64,000 nucleotides of DNA, from NCBI RefSeq assembly GCF_000204055.1, contig NW_006768780.1, positions 1,039,539-1,103,538 on the forward strand. The letters are read 5' to 3'. The notes beneath the pieces were generated by a model that worked only from the letters and a program-made list of their open reading frames with translations, was not told the origin of the DNA and searched no databases. The DNA comes from Melampsora larici-populina 98AG31. Taxonomy: Eukaryota > Basidiomycota > Pucciniomycetes > Pucciniales > Melampsoraceae. Both the position numbers and the translations under genes were made by a program. This document shows, piece after piece, positions 44,997 to 62,015 of this stretch (positions are counted from its first letter, which is position 1; each line of letters begins with the position of its first letter).

Positions 44997-47900
44997 ATGA
45001 AGAAGAATGAAGAAGAAGAAGAAAAGAATGAGAATCAAAAGAACTCATCAGCCATCAATCAATCATCAACGAATCCTGAACCATCATCTTCATCATCATC
45101 ACCAAAACCATCCTCAGATTTATCAGGCAATCATACCACTAATACCACTTCAAATCAACTCGAACCGATCGAAGGTGATTTCAATCCAATTCCATCAACT
45201 TTAACTATCTCAGAACAACAAATCTCACAAGAATCTGATGACACATCAAAATCAGAATCAACTTCCAATCAATCTCAACCAACAATCGATTCCAATCAAA
45301 AAACTGATCTTCGTCGCGTAAAAGTCTATGAGCTACAGGGCGATACCTGGTTGGATCGTGGTACAGGTCATTGCATTGGTGTCTTAAATCCTCATTCATC
45401 TGAACATCAATCCAATCAAATCCCTTCAGAACCGGAACCGAGTACATCTAACTCAATCTTACCTCAATCTAACCCAAGTCATGAAATATCAGCAAGATTA
45501 GAAGTTCGTCAAGAAGCGAGCGAAGGATCTATCGGAGGTCAACTTTTATTAAGATCTCAAGTTCTTCGACCTAACAGTATGGCCGACTTTTGGAATAAAC
45601 CAAAAAAAACATCTTCATCTTCTCCTTCCTCATCATCATCTTCATCTGATGAAGACGACGACGACTTGGATGATGACCTACCAGATGATGACGATGAGCT
45701 CGATCATCCTACGAATCATAGGGGCAAACGTTCTACGAGAGGCTCCTCCGGCCTTCTGCGGCCCACATGGCCGGAAGGCGGAGGGATCTATCAACGCCAG
45801 CAGGCCACACTTGTCGTCTGGACTGAACCCGATGGTACTGATATGGCTCTCTCCTTTGCTACTGCTCAAGGTTGTCAAGAAATTTGGACGTTTCTTTGCG
45901 ATGTCCAGAATTATCTAGGGCCATCTACCAACTTCCATCTCGATCAATCCTCTCTCGATCATGCAATCAACACGAGAGGATATGGTCAATCTGGACATCA
46001 TCGTAGAGACGCTGTGATTTGGGATGATGACGATCCTAGCGATGGGCCCTCCGGTCATGATCATCTACACAGCGGCGGACTTGGCTCCAATGATGATGAT
46101 GATCACCTCTCACTCTCTATCGATCTCTTCACCCATTCAACACATCCATCTTCTCAATCACCTGCGGTAAATTTCTCCGCCTTCTCTACAGCCTCTTCTT
46201 GCCCTTCATTCATTCCGAGTTCTCAACCTCTCCCCACCCTACAGATCACCACCCTTCCGGATCCAACACTCAGTAATATACAAGAAATCGAAGGGATGAT
46301 CAAATGGGCTTCTAGGTCATCCTTTGGTCGCGAACGAGTCTCAAGTCATATCCTCAGAAGAGATTATGTGAAGAAACTTGAAGCGATCAAAACCGAGGCC
46401 GAAGATCTTGAAAGTCTCAAGGACTTGAACGCCCTGTGTACATTGGTGCACAGCATTTGTATGTTTTCTCGTCGCACAATCTCCGGCGCATGGTGGCATT
46501 GACATTCATCTTTGGAACTTGGGAACAGTAATGTTAAATGATGCAGCCATTTATGAGTATTGCCTACAAGACGACATCGTGTTGATTGTGGCAGGTATAT
46601 TAGATTGTGCGTGTGGGAAACAGCCTGACTATCATCTCTATCGTCTTTCCATTCGACTATGGGTCATGCCCTTCTAAATCGCTCTTTCTTTGCTCGCGAG
46701 ATGCTCATTGATTTGATCTCTTCCCCATTTTTCGCAACAACGTCACCAGACGATCCCGAATTTGGCAATCAAAAGGCATCCTATCATTCAGATCTCTCAG
46801 ATCAGACTCGGTTCAAACAGGTGATACCTATCAAAGATCCTACAATCACATCTAAGATCCATCAAACCTATCGACTTCAGTATTTCAAGGACATCATCTT
46901 GGCCCGCATCCTGGACGACTCCACTTTTTCGATCATCAACAGTATGATCTTTTTTAATCAGATCGATATTGTTCAATACCTCCACTCTAATGATGAATTT
47001 ATGAGAGAGCTCTTTGGGATCTTCGATGAACGCACTGCGCCTGCTGCAGCCGATTCATCACCAGTGATAGGACCATCTCTACCGCCCTCAATGCTTGTGA
47101 CCACCAGCTCCGATCTTAGCGAACCACCTTCTATCGAACGAAAGATTGATGGTATCCTCTTTATTCAACAACTTTGCGGAATGGCCAAGCACCTACAGCC
47201 CCCATCTCGAATTGGGTTTTTTCGATCCTTGGCCGAACGAGGGGTGCTGAAAGTGATTGAGTTTGGACTTTCAAAGAGACCAGTTCCGGATGGTCAGCAA
47301 AATCAAACAACCGCACCTGACCAAGAGGATCCACTCGATGATTCAGCTATTAAATCAGCCATCTGTGAGATCCTGATCACCATAATTGATTATGATCCCA
47401 AATGTGTTCGAAATTACTGTGTCAAACAACATCTGCAAAAAACGCGAAATTTGGTTGAATGTCTCATTGATCTCCTGCTACTCGAGACGGACTTGGGACT
47501 AAAAGCGCAACTGGCAGAAGCTGTCCGTATCCTTGTCGATACGTATACTGGCGCAGGTGGAGGTGGGATGATGCCGATGCAGGTTGGACCAGATTCAAGC
47601 AGGAAAGAAGATCCGGAAAATGAAATGTTTCTAGACTTCTTTTATAATTTTTGTGTTTCTCAATTAACGGCTCCGATCTTCGACTTACCAGAATACAACG
47701 ATGCGAAAGGTGAGACGTTGAGCTAGCTATCCTTATTTACTCATCCGTTATCTTCAGCAGTGGTAAATTCGGCACTGACCTATTGTATGTGTTCGTGCAT
47801 TGTGGTGATGTTCAAGGCCATACATCACCAGTGGAGATTAGTGGAGTTGATGCCGCAATGTACAATCACCTATGCGATCTGCTTTGTTTTTTACTCAACC

Positions 47901-49228
47901 ATCACACCTTTCGATCTATGAAAGTGGTACTCAACACTAACTTACCTGCGAAGGTGGCATGTCTGTTGATTTTCGATCGATACAAATTTGTTCAATTGAG
48001 CGCCTTGAGATTCTTTCGATCATTTTTGGGTAAAGATGATGATCATTTCAATCGATTTTTGATCAAACATGACCTTTTTATGCCTGTTTTGGACCTTTTG
48101 ATTCGTCAAGGCTCAAAAGACAATTTGTTATCATCAGCTTGTTTGGAATTCTTTGAGACCATCCGCCTGGTATGTTTTCATTGTTGCTCATTTCTTCCTA
48201 AACAAAACGAATCAACTAATATTGATGTTCTATTTTAGAAAAATCCGAAACCAGCCTTGAATCATTTGATGGAACGAGATGCGACGCGTATTAAGCAATT
48301 ATCACAAAAATTAGTCACATTCAAGAATCTGATAGCCCGGTGGGAGATGAATAATGATCCTCCACCGCCACAGGCCTCCTCAAGTACTGCAACGGTCGTT
48401 GGCTCATCCGGAGACACAGGGTAAGTGAGCTCTTGTATGAATGTTTGATACAGTGTCTGATTTTGTCAATCATCAATCGACAGCCTTCATCCTCTACGCA
48501 ACATCGGATCTTGGTCTCGAACCCGCACTCTTGATGCAGAGGAAGAGAGTTATTTTAATCATGACTCGGATGAAGAATCAGATGAAGACCATCAAAAACA
48601 AGATTCTCAAATCTCGAAGACGGCCACTCACTCTGTACTACCCATTGCGATTCCCACAATTCCTAGTACGTTAGTCAAACCGATGGGACTTACTGGAAGT
48701 GGGAGCGAAAGTGGAACGTCTAATGGTCGGAAGCGATATCGATCAGGATCATTGGTGTCGGAAGACGGCTCACCACAATCAAGGACAGGAGGACTAACAC
48801 GCTCGCGGACGCATAGCGGACTGATTTCAAGTGACAGTAGTAACAGAAGTAAAAGTACCAAGGCTGAGATACCTGCTGTAACCTCTGGTGCACCTTTAGT
48901 AGATTATTCTGATGAAGAAGATGAAGAAGGAGAAGAAACAGAACAAGATAAACCAGAGCCACCTAAAAGGCGAAAAAATGAAGATGAAGAAGATGAAGGA
49001 GTGTTTGGTAGATTGAAAAGAGGGAGTACACCTATGATCAGATCATCAGGTGGTAGTGGGTCTGTTGGGTTTACTTTTCCTAGCGCTTCTTTGACTTCTT
49101 CTACTACTGCCACATCATCATCACCATCTTCAGGAGGTAATGGAAAAAATCCAGCAGCGAAAATTGTACTAAGTTTTGGAAAAAGTAGTAGTACTAGTAG
49201 TAGTAGTAGTGGTAATGCTGAGAATTGA
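44997..49228 (+). CDS. PSY2: Protein phosphatase 4 regulatory subunit 3 (SMEK/Psy2 family)
   Basis: Six exons (44997-46458, 46529-46594, about 46750-47709, 47817-48169, 48239-48420, 48484-49228) join in frame into about 1255 residues. A Ser/Glu-rich N-terminus of about 100 residues precedes the EVH1-like domain (LRRVKVYELQGDTWLDRGTG, YQRQQATLVVWTEP, ALSFATAQGCQEIW), which is split by an acidic Ser/Asp insert. The SMK-1/DUF625 and ARM-like part follows (VIPIKDPTITSKIHQTYRLQ, FIQQLCGMAKHLQPPSRIGF, NHLCDLLCFLLNHHTF, LSALRFFRSFLGKDDDHFNR, LDAEEESYFNHDSDEES). The tail is acidic and basic with KRRKN. The family targets PP4 catalytic subunit to substrates in DNA-damage recovery and other nuclear roles. 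The third exon start is the least certain border. The N-terminal extension and acidic insert make it longer than animal SMEK proteins. Confidence 0.93.
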
Positions 49229-50000
49229 GAAGTGGTGAATGATGATATATCTTTCTTATTTTTTTGTAGGAGAGGGAAGAGTTTTTTTTATCAAAAAGGG
49301 GCAAGTCTTGTAAAGGTTTCATTTTCGGGTTTCATTTTTCTTCAAGGTGAAAGTGATTAGTTTTTATTTTTTTTTGTATTTCAGAAAAAAAGAAACTAGA
49401 AGTTCAGATAGCTGATCAAATGAGATTCTTGAGGGAAAGAAAGGTGGGGAAGGTGGTTATTCTTTTGTTTTTTTTGATAGAAAGGGTTGTTGAGTTTTTA
49501 TATTTTTGTTTTTAGCGTGTTTGTATGTTGTTTTATATTGTTGAAGGGAAAACAAAAAAGGGAAAAAAATTCAATTTCCAAAAGATGTTGATGTTCTGAA
49601 CGAACAAGTTTTCTCATATTGAGAACTAGGTTATTGGTGCCAACACGCCATGCAGGTGTGAGGCGCGTTGATTCCTTATGTGTATTATGTAACTCATTTG
49701 CAATCACAACATCACAATACCCGCTTTCACTCAATTTTGTGCCATGTTCCATGAGCGTACCACATGATGTCAACTTACATACCGCGCGTGCCAATTCCCT
49801 CAAAGCAGTATGACTCCAAGGACATCTGAAGCTATGTGTCAAGGCATACACTATCTTGACAGCACTGCAACTACACAGTACTATGATAGAGGGTACGTGG
49901 GAATGGGAGATACGGAGCCGTGACATGGCATAAGCCAATGGATTTTTTTGTTGCAAACTGTGATGTGCATACCGCGAGGACACTCAAAATGGCCGCAGGA
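49229..50000. other. 3' region of PP4R3 and unrecognised DNA
   Basis: T-rich 3' UTR-like sequence to about 49560, then mixed sequence with a minus-strand frame (49498-49983) that has no recognisable domain. Confidence 0.4.
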
Positions 50001-50479
50001 TAAACTTATCAAAGTCCCCCCCGCCCGAGTAGTTGAGGGAGGGACTTATGGCTAATGTCATGATTTTCAACTCACAATAGCAAGATTTTTGGCCATTTCT
50101 TTGTTATTGCCCATCATGAGGATCCCATACCTCATAAAATCTTGCTTCCAGCCGCACACAGCTTCCTTGACATCATGTGGCTCTCCTGGTCACAGTTTAG
50201 GGTTCCTGTATTCAATTTGGTGTTGCAGCTACAGCTTTCTACAGCTCTTCTGAGCGGGCTTGATGAATACAATGGATGCTAAAAATTGCAAGAGGAAATG
50301 TACAAGGCACAAATGACGATCCTTGCCGCTCAAAGCAAGATTTGATGAGATCTAGAACCCTCATAATGAGTGATAAAGCAAAAAATGCCAAAAATTGTGC
50401 TGTTGTGAGTTAAAGAGGGAGACTTTAGCCATGAGTGCCTCCCTCAACTACTTGGATGGGGGGGACTTTGATAAGTTTA
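50001..50479. mobile_element. MULE-type MITE with 9-bp target duplication
   Basis: The ends are inverted copies over about 110 bases, starting TAAACTTATCAAAGTCCCCC at the left. The 9-mer GCCGCAGGA directly precedes the left end (49992-50000) and directly follows the right end (50480-50488). Long TIRs with a 9-bp duplication are the hallmark of Mutator-like elements. The 479-bp element is non-coding. Confidence 0.85.
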
Positions 50480-50488
50480 GCCGCAGGA

Positions 50489-51423
50489 GGACCCCAGAAT
50501 GCCCTTCTGGAACCATCCAACAAAAAAGGTGTCAATTGGGGGTCAAGATTTTGGCTATGATATTGACAAAAGACATCAATCAGCAAAACTCAGAAATAAC
50601 TTACCCATGAAAAACAGCAATATAGGTATCAATCCTGTATCAAATGGCATGTCACAGAGGTAAAACCACAAAACAGCATGCTACCAACGGAAAAGGTATA
50701 ACAACTGCCCAAATCAATGGAAAAACTGGTGGATGTTACCAACAAAATTGGTATCAAAGGCCTCAAAAAGTCGGGTTTTGAGGTATCAATCAATTGATTT
50801 TCCATTGGGTGGTTCCATAGGAGCTTTCTAGGCTTCTGCTGCAGGGCATCTCAACTGGGAGTGGTAGACTTTTTTTTCTTAAATTACTTCCCTTAATTAT
50901 TTTCAGCTGGATTTGATGTGTTTTGCTTGTGAAATTTTATACAGTTGAGAAATGATATGTAACAAAGCTCAAGTACAATGATCATCAGATTGCACTTCTT
51001 GGCTTTTGGTAGTTGCATTTAAAGACATGCAAGGCAGTGAATTATGATAGAGGTCAGGCAAAACTTTTACTTCGACATGGTTGTCTTAATGTATACTGAA
51101 GAGAAATCATAAAGCACGACGATATTTGCTCAGTCAAGGTACCACCTCAAAGGGAATGGGTGAAAAATAACCCTGATTCTGTCAGAATGGGCACAAGAGC
51201 GTTGAAAGTAAATGTCTTTGCAAAGTTTAAGTAAAAAAATAAGCAATTCGATAAGATGTCTTGAAAAAGCGTATGTGGATGTGAACTCCTAAACCACTTT
51301 ATGTGAAAGTGATGAACTGAAGGAGTTAATATACAACGAGGAGAATAATCGATAAATAAAAAAGAATCATGTTCTGGTGATAAACAATAAGTTATGTAAA
51401 AATCCTCAGAATGTAAAAATGTT
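50489..51423. other. Intergenic, no gene seen
   Basis: Mixed AT-rich sequence; the minus-strand frame at 51147-51443 overlaps the 3' end of the GH16 gene in another frame and shows no motif. Confidence 0.4.
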
Positions 51424-52727
51424 TCAATTGTAAGGACATTCAACCGTTACAGATTGAAGTTTGGCAGAGATCGGGGTCTTTCCAAGCTTGGCCCTGATAA
51501 TTTGAAATAAAGATTTAAAGGTATGAGTGTATGACTTAGAGGTAAGATGCAGAGATGTGAGCTTACCAAGGGATAGGACCTTTGGCCCACTCGCTGGTTC
51601 CACTGGGGTTGCTGGCATCCCAAAGACCAATCTATAGAAGCAACTCAATAAGTTTGAGTGTTTAGGTATGGTATATAAAGGAGAACGTACTTGGATACGT
51701 GAGGGTGCAGAGGGGTAATGCTGTTGTCCACCGTGAAGGGTTCCTGCAGGAGTGAGCGTTCGCATGACCTGACCATCGACAGACCATTGGATCTGGAGGC
51801 ATGAAGGAGAAGCAAAGCGAGTTCAGCGCGTTGTTTGACGTGGAAGCTGATGCATCAACCTACGCGAGCGGGACTCCAATCGACTACGTATTTGTGGACT
51901 TGATCTACTCTTCCACTGCCGGAATAACCTTGAACACCGCCAAAAACACCATATAAGGGTTCAGTTTCTCCAGGTGCAGATCGGAAAACGTTGGTTTGCC
52001 AGTGAGTTGGGTCTCCACCGAGGATCTCGACGTCAATTTCGTCATCAGTCTTGGTTCCGATTAAGACCGCAGCAGTGACAGATCCAGGAACGCTTGAAGC
52101 TTGAAGTGTGAAAGTAACTTTGCCATACCTGATATGTTCGAACAAGGATATTAGTTTAAGGAAAAGAGACAATGGATTGGATTTGTAACTCAACAATAAG
52201 GCGAATGTGGAGTTGATAGTAGCACCATCTCCGAGTTTGTCGTTAGTGGTTCCGTCTTTAGAAGTTGTAACGGGTCCAGATGGTGGCTGGAGTATCAATT
52301 CAACTCCACCACCTGGAGTCATTTTGATAGTATCACGGCGAGACGAGAGTGAAGCCCATTGTGATCCACTCTGACCAACAGGAGCGGTGAAGTGCTCGGT
52401 AAAAGGTGTGCAAGTGACGGCTTTGGCGGGGGCAGGAGCGGTTGGTTTGACAGCTGCGTTCTTGAGAGGAACGGGTGGTCTTTTAGCGTTGCGGTTTGTA
52501 GGAGTAGTAGTGTGAGGTGCCGGCTTCTTGGTCACCATTTTTTGCGACGAAGCAAGCGGATGCGCGCCATGAGTACTCACTTTGGCTTTGCGAACTGTTG
52601 GATGAGCTGCAGCGCGGCGAAACTTGGAATTGGATGCTCCGTGTGCACCCAATGCGTTATCGACGTGTGAGTGAAGTATGAAGAAAGAAAGAAGGGCTAC
52701 CAGTGAAAGTGGGCGAAGGAAAGACAT
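51424..52727 (-). CDS. Secreted GH16 glycosidase/transglycosylase, CRH-like
   Basis: Five exons (52727-52195, 52128-51864, 51792-51691, 51631-51567, 51493-51424) join in frame into 344 residues. Residues 1 to about 28 are a signal peptide (MSFLRPLSLVALLSFFILHS). A basic Ala/Pro/Lys/Thr-rich linker follows to about residue 105. The GH16 domain carries the catalytic motif DEIDVE (about residues 207-212, acid residues E208 and E212) followed by LGGDPTHWQTNVF and VDWSPARIQWSVDG. It ends WAKGPIPW and VTVECPYN with no GPI signal. CRH enzymes link chitin to beta-glucan in fungal walls, so wall remodelling is the likely role. The linker may attach the enzyme to wall polymers. The start is fixed by the leader. 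Confidence 0.9.
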
Positions 52728-54412
52728 GATGCGTTGAAGGGAGTAATAGTATAACTTGGGTGTGTTTGAAGGTGTTGTATGGTATGCTAAAGAATGATGA
52801 TAATTCTACAGAAGAGCTACTTGTATATTTTAGACAAACTTCGTCTAAGGTTGTGCTGAAAGGGAATGTTACGACGTACGACGAGGATTCAATCTGCTAT
52901 TGGAACTTTAAGGGATATTTCTTTCAGGTGAGGTCAGCTTAAAGCGATGATGATCAATGACCAGGTCCATAATGAGGTGTAGAGTCCGGGCGACCTGAGT
53001 AAACTCCGCGCTGTCGATTGGTTGATTGATGAATCTTTTACTGATAGAAGTTGTGGTCAGGCCTGAGTTTATTAATTTGCAGAAAGTCGTCTAAGCAAAA
53101 AAAGTGAGAGTTGATACATTTCGGAAATTGAATCAGTCAATAAAACTGCGAATTGAATTTGATCACATATAACATCATGATTGGCTAGCCCAGCTCAATC
53201 GAAGCTTTACCAAAAGTGAGCATATTTCTCCACAAAGATTTCGTATTTCTCATGAAAACTTTGACGTGTGGTTGTGACTGCTCTTGGACGATGATAGCCG
53301 ATCAATGACTATCCCGGAAATCAAAAAGCACTGCAGGCAGAAAGGAAGCCGGACTTAATTGTCGGTGGTCTCTGCTTGGCCCCCAGTGACGGGTTCTTAA
53401 GCAATAATTTCATTTTGGTCAATAGAGGATTGTGCGTCAAAATGCCTAGGCTCATCTTGAATCTGACCAAAAAAGCATGACGCCAGCCTGCAAAGCATAC
53501 CCGGTGACCACCTGATCGTTGGAATCTGGATTGTGCTGTCATGATTCTGATCGAGATGAAACACTCAAGGCTTCTCGACCTAACATAGGGCTGCCCCGGC
53601 AATCGAAAGTCTGTTTGAGGAAAGTCATTCAAATAATGCTGTCAAGCGTGAATGATGGCTGATACGATCTTTCATGCTTATGCGTTGAATTACTGCTATT
53701 CCATTTTTCGTGTCAGGCACGTTGACTGAATATTTTCACATACCATAAAAGCGTCGAAGCGATTTTGATGGTACAAGTGCTCCACTTGTAATCTTTAAAA
53801 GAAGCTCTGCAACTTCATCCTAGTGCACCGCCCATGAAGCCCGGATGTTATGGAAGAAAGCTGAGACGCACCTGATTGCGCGAAATGTCTTTTATCGCTT
53901 AACTTTTGAGACTGTTGAGAGAGGATTGGAAGCAGTGAAGATACCAAATATTGTCCTGGGAGTCACAGAAGAAGAAGTCCGGAGTTCTGTGCAAGCTTCC
54001 GCATCAAATGGCTTCGTTCAACGTTCTTCAAGCATAGAGTCTGTATCTCCGATCCACGTGATGACACTACAGGCTCAGCAGGTGGGTATGGCACTATTCC
54101 ATCCGCCACGTAGTCCTATTCTTAGTTTTCCATCTTTCCATTAGATACCCAAAAGCTGTTAGCTATCGTAGTTTCAATATACATGGCACCACTCCCTGTC
54201 GTCCGATCCAAATCTCAAAGTGAGTTTTTCATAACTCTGAATCCAAAAGAAGACAAACACAATTTTATATACCAAGCATCTCACAGTCCTAATACCCAGT
54301 TTCCCACCATTCCTATGAGGCTACTAATACAATCTCCGTGAATCAAATAAACCTTTCAACCCATAGATCTAAAACATCAAATCCAATAAAAAATTCCAAT
54401 CACAAAAGTAAT
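52728..54412. other. Intergenic, no supported gene
   Basis: It holds the upstream region of the GH16 gene and unrecognised sequence. A plus-strand frame at 53845-54144 and a minus-strand frame at 53321-53632 lack motifs, leaders and exon partners. Confidence 0.4.
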
Positions 54413-59558
<5,146 letters not shown>

Positions 59559-59883
59559 TCTTGATCTTGAATCTGATGAACTAATTCCAGAGTTCCATTC
59601 AATCGAAAGGTAAAGAGAAAGAGCTGATTTCCAGATAGTACCGCATACAAGATGAAAATCTAATTACAGTATTAGAGTGTCACATGTGTTACAGACACCA
59701 GTGAAACTCAAATGATAGTTCTGTGAAAGGTTATATTTCATAATTCGGTTGACTCTGGTTTGTCAAAGACATCGAAATCCAAAATTATCAATTTGGTAAG
59801 TTTAACAATTCACTTTTTATAAAAGAAAACAGAAAACTAACAAAAGAACTGATTGGATTAGTAGCTAAACAGAATCAAACGAA
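59559..59883. promoter_or_regulatory. Shared upstream region of divergent PRP16 and ISD11
   Basis: Only 325 bases separate the two start codons, so both promoters and 5' UTRs must lie here. A TATA-like TTTTTATAAAAG occurs at about 59814, on the ISD11 side. Confidence 0.6.
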
Positions 59884-60407
59884 ATGGTACCTAACATCAT
59901 CACCAACTTACCAAAACAAATCACTCCTCAACATATTTCAAATTTACATACTGCTTTCTTAAACACTTCATCTCGATTTACATCTTATAACTTTAGAGAA
60001 TATTTCATAAGACGTTCAAACTTAAAATTCAATCAAGAATTACCTACTATCATCAAGAGTACTTCAATCACTTCAGAAACTTCAACCGATCAATCTTCTC
60101 AAGAAACACTACAGAAATGGTGGAAAGATTCAATTAAAGAGTTAATGGTTTTAGAACGTGCTAGTGTCATGAATCGATTATACGAAGCTCCTAAATTGGT
60201 TGTTGAAGGTGAAGGTCGATTTATAGTAGCTGCTGGTGGTGGTGCTGGAATGGAACAATCGTAAGTTTTTAGATTCGACTTCACTCTGTTCTTAAGTACA
60301 TTACTCATCGTTTGACTTATTATAGAACCGGTGGAGCAGGACAACCTGATCAGGCAGGCGATACTATCAAGTCACCGCCGCCTCCTCATTCACCTTCATC
60401 GTCATAA
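59884..60407 (+). CDS. ISD11: ISD11 (LYRM4), LYR-motif factor of the mitochondrial cysteine desulfurase
   Basis: Two exons (59884-60260 and 60326-60407) joined by GTAAGT...ATAG encode 152 residues. The LYR-family helices are visible: HISNLHTAFLNTSSRFTSYN, FREYFIRRSNLKFN and MVLERASVMNRLYEAPKLVV. These correspond to ISD11 (RFSAYNYRTYAVRR-like segment and the RLY...LIVE end). The usual Leu-Tyr-Arg appears as LHT, as the motif is loose in fungal ISD11. ISD11 binds and stabilises the Nfs1 desulfurase together with acyl carrier protein for Fe-S cluster synthesis. A Gly/Ala-, Pro- and Ser-rich C-terminal extension (about 35 residues, mostly from exon 2) is unusual. An extra loop (TSITSETSTDQSSQ) lies between the helices. 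Confidence 0.85.
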
Positions 60408-61049
60408 ACTCTCAATCATTCATATGTCACTCACAACCATCTCAGGGCCCTAGTCGTCTGTTCTTTCATTTGACTCTATCCATGCGGATTTCTACACCAA
60501 GATAAATCAGACATGTCATATAGATGGCATGCCTTGCTGTAAATTGGGCTCATTGAGATTGAAACATAGAATCTGTGAATATAAAAATTACCTTACTGGC
60601 TCCTGCTCTTATCACATGTAAACATATGGTCAACTAGCCAAAGTTCTGTCCTTGAATGCATCTTACTCTCTTCAGCGTAGATCTTGCCCGTAGATTTCTA
60701 CGCCTCTTGCTTAACCAAGCATATTTGTATATCAACATGTCTATTGGAACGCTTCTCCTTGCAAAACTTTTGCAAAAAAAACTTGAAAAATGACAAATGA
60801 TGAGCAATTGATTCATCGGGAGATCAACTTGAAATCAGCTCGCTAGATGCGCTCGAGTATATTCTAGCTACCATTAAATGGGACAAGCCTCTTAGCACTT
60901 TTCGAGTATGCTAGGGCGAAGATACCCTCAAGCTTCAACCTACTTGAGCTGACCGAATCATACGGTCAATGGGAGCGAGAAGACGAGTCAAGTGGATTGA
61001 CTCTTGACGCTTGCGCCTGATAGTTAACATCAAGAATTTTGTTTGAATA
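60408..61049. other. Intergenic between convergent ISD11 and GAR1
   Basis: No gene or structured RNA is recognised. Both flanking genes end toward it. Confidence 0.45.
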
Positions 61050-62015
61050 TCAATATCCCCTACCACGTCCACCACCAAATCCTCGACCACCACCTCCTCC
61101 TCTTCCACCACCACCACCACCGCGGAATCCGCCCCCGCCTCTTGGGGGTCCACCGCGTGAAAATCCACGTGAGCCACCGCTACTACCACCACGCGAGAAA
61201 CCTCGACCTCCACCTCTTGGTGCTCCTCGTCCACCTCCCCTTGGGCCACCTCTTGGAGCTCCTCGACCACCGCCTCTTCCTCCACCTCTACCACCACCTC
61301 TCTTTGCAACTGTAAAAACGAGAATATCAAGAGTATCAAAGCATTAGTGATTACAATTTTTTTAAGAATCGATATCGAATCCACTGACTCTTCTCTCCAG
61401 CCGGTTTTGGCAAAAACCTTTCGATAGGTAAAATCTTATCACTACCAATAAAAACTTTATCACCAGGATTAAATGAAGAAGCTACCATTCCATCTGCCAT
61501 CTTGATGGTAAAAGAAAAATCATTGATAGGTCCTAAGATTTCATCTACTTTACCGATAGATGATTTATTGGCTAAATAAATTGGTGCGTTGAAGTATGGA
61601 ACCTAAAGTTTTAAGATTTAAATCATAATCAATCAAAAAAAAACAAGTTGATGTGATTTAAAACGATTTGGTTGGTTTGAATGATTTACTTTACTTGTGC
61701 TAGTTGAAGTACAAAGTAATTCACCCTCTACAGCATGAACACATGTTCCCATTTCTAAAACCAAAAAAATAAAATTAAAGTCAGCATCAAGTTCAAACAA
61801 GATAATAGTCTCTTTGTTCGTTGGTCATTTGTTCTGAAAACGAGGTGAAAGAATCAAAATCTCAAACCTAAAACTTCAGCAGGGGGTCCATTATCAAATC
61901 CTCCACCAAATCCACCTCTACCACCTCTAAACCCACCACCACCTCCTCGACCTCTTGGTGCACCCCTTCCTCCACGATCACCTCCTCCTCCACGAAATCC
62001 TCCCCTTCCTGACAT
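61050..62015 (-). CDS. GAR1: GAR1, H/ACA ribonucleoprotein subunit
   Basis: Four exons encode a protein starting [20 protein letters not shown] and ending GGGRGRGY. Gar1 is one of four core proteins of H/ACA RNPs, which pseudouridylate rRNA and snRNA in the nucleolus. The central Gar1 domain is clear: [60 protein letters not shown] and [20 protein letters not shown], then LPKP. It is flanked on both sides by Gly/Arg-rich (RGG) tails, as in yeast Gar1. The introns are in the N-terminal tail junction (about 61870), before KVPYF (about 61690) and after PAGEK (about 61380). The start is the only Met before the RGG tail. Confidence 0.94.

Noticed and set aside
53845..54144. 99-codon plus-strand frame as a gene
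   Set aside because: No conserved motif and no plausible neighbouring exons.
61039..61347. Proline-rich plus-strand frame
   Set aside because: It is the antisense of the GAR1 RGG tail.
60935..61384. Val/Glu-rich 149-codon minus-strand frame
   Set aside because: It is a shifted reading of the GAR1 Gly/Arg-rich tail.
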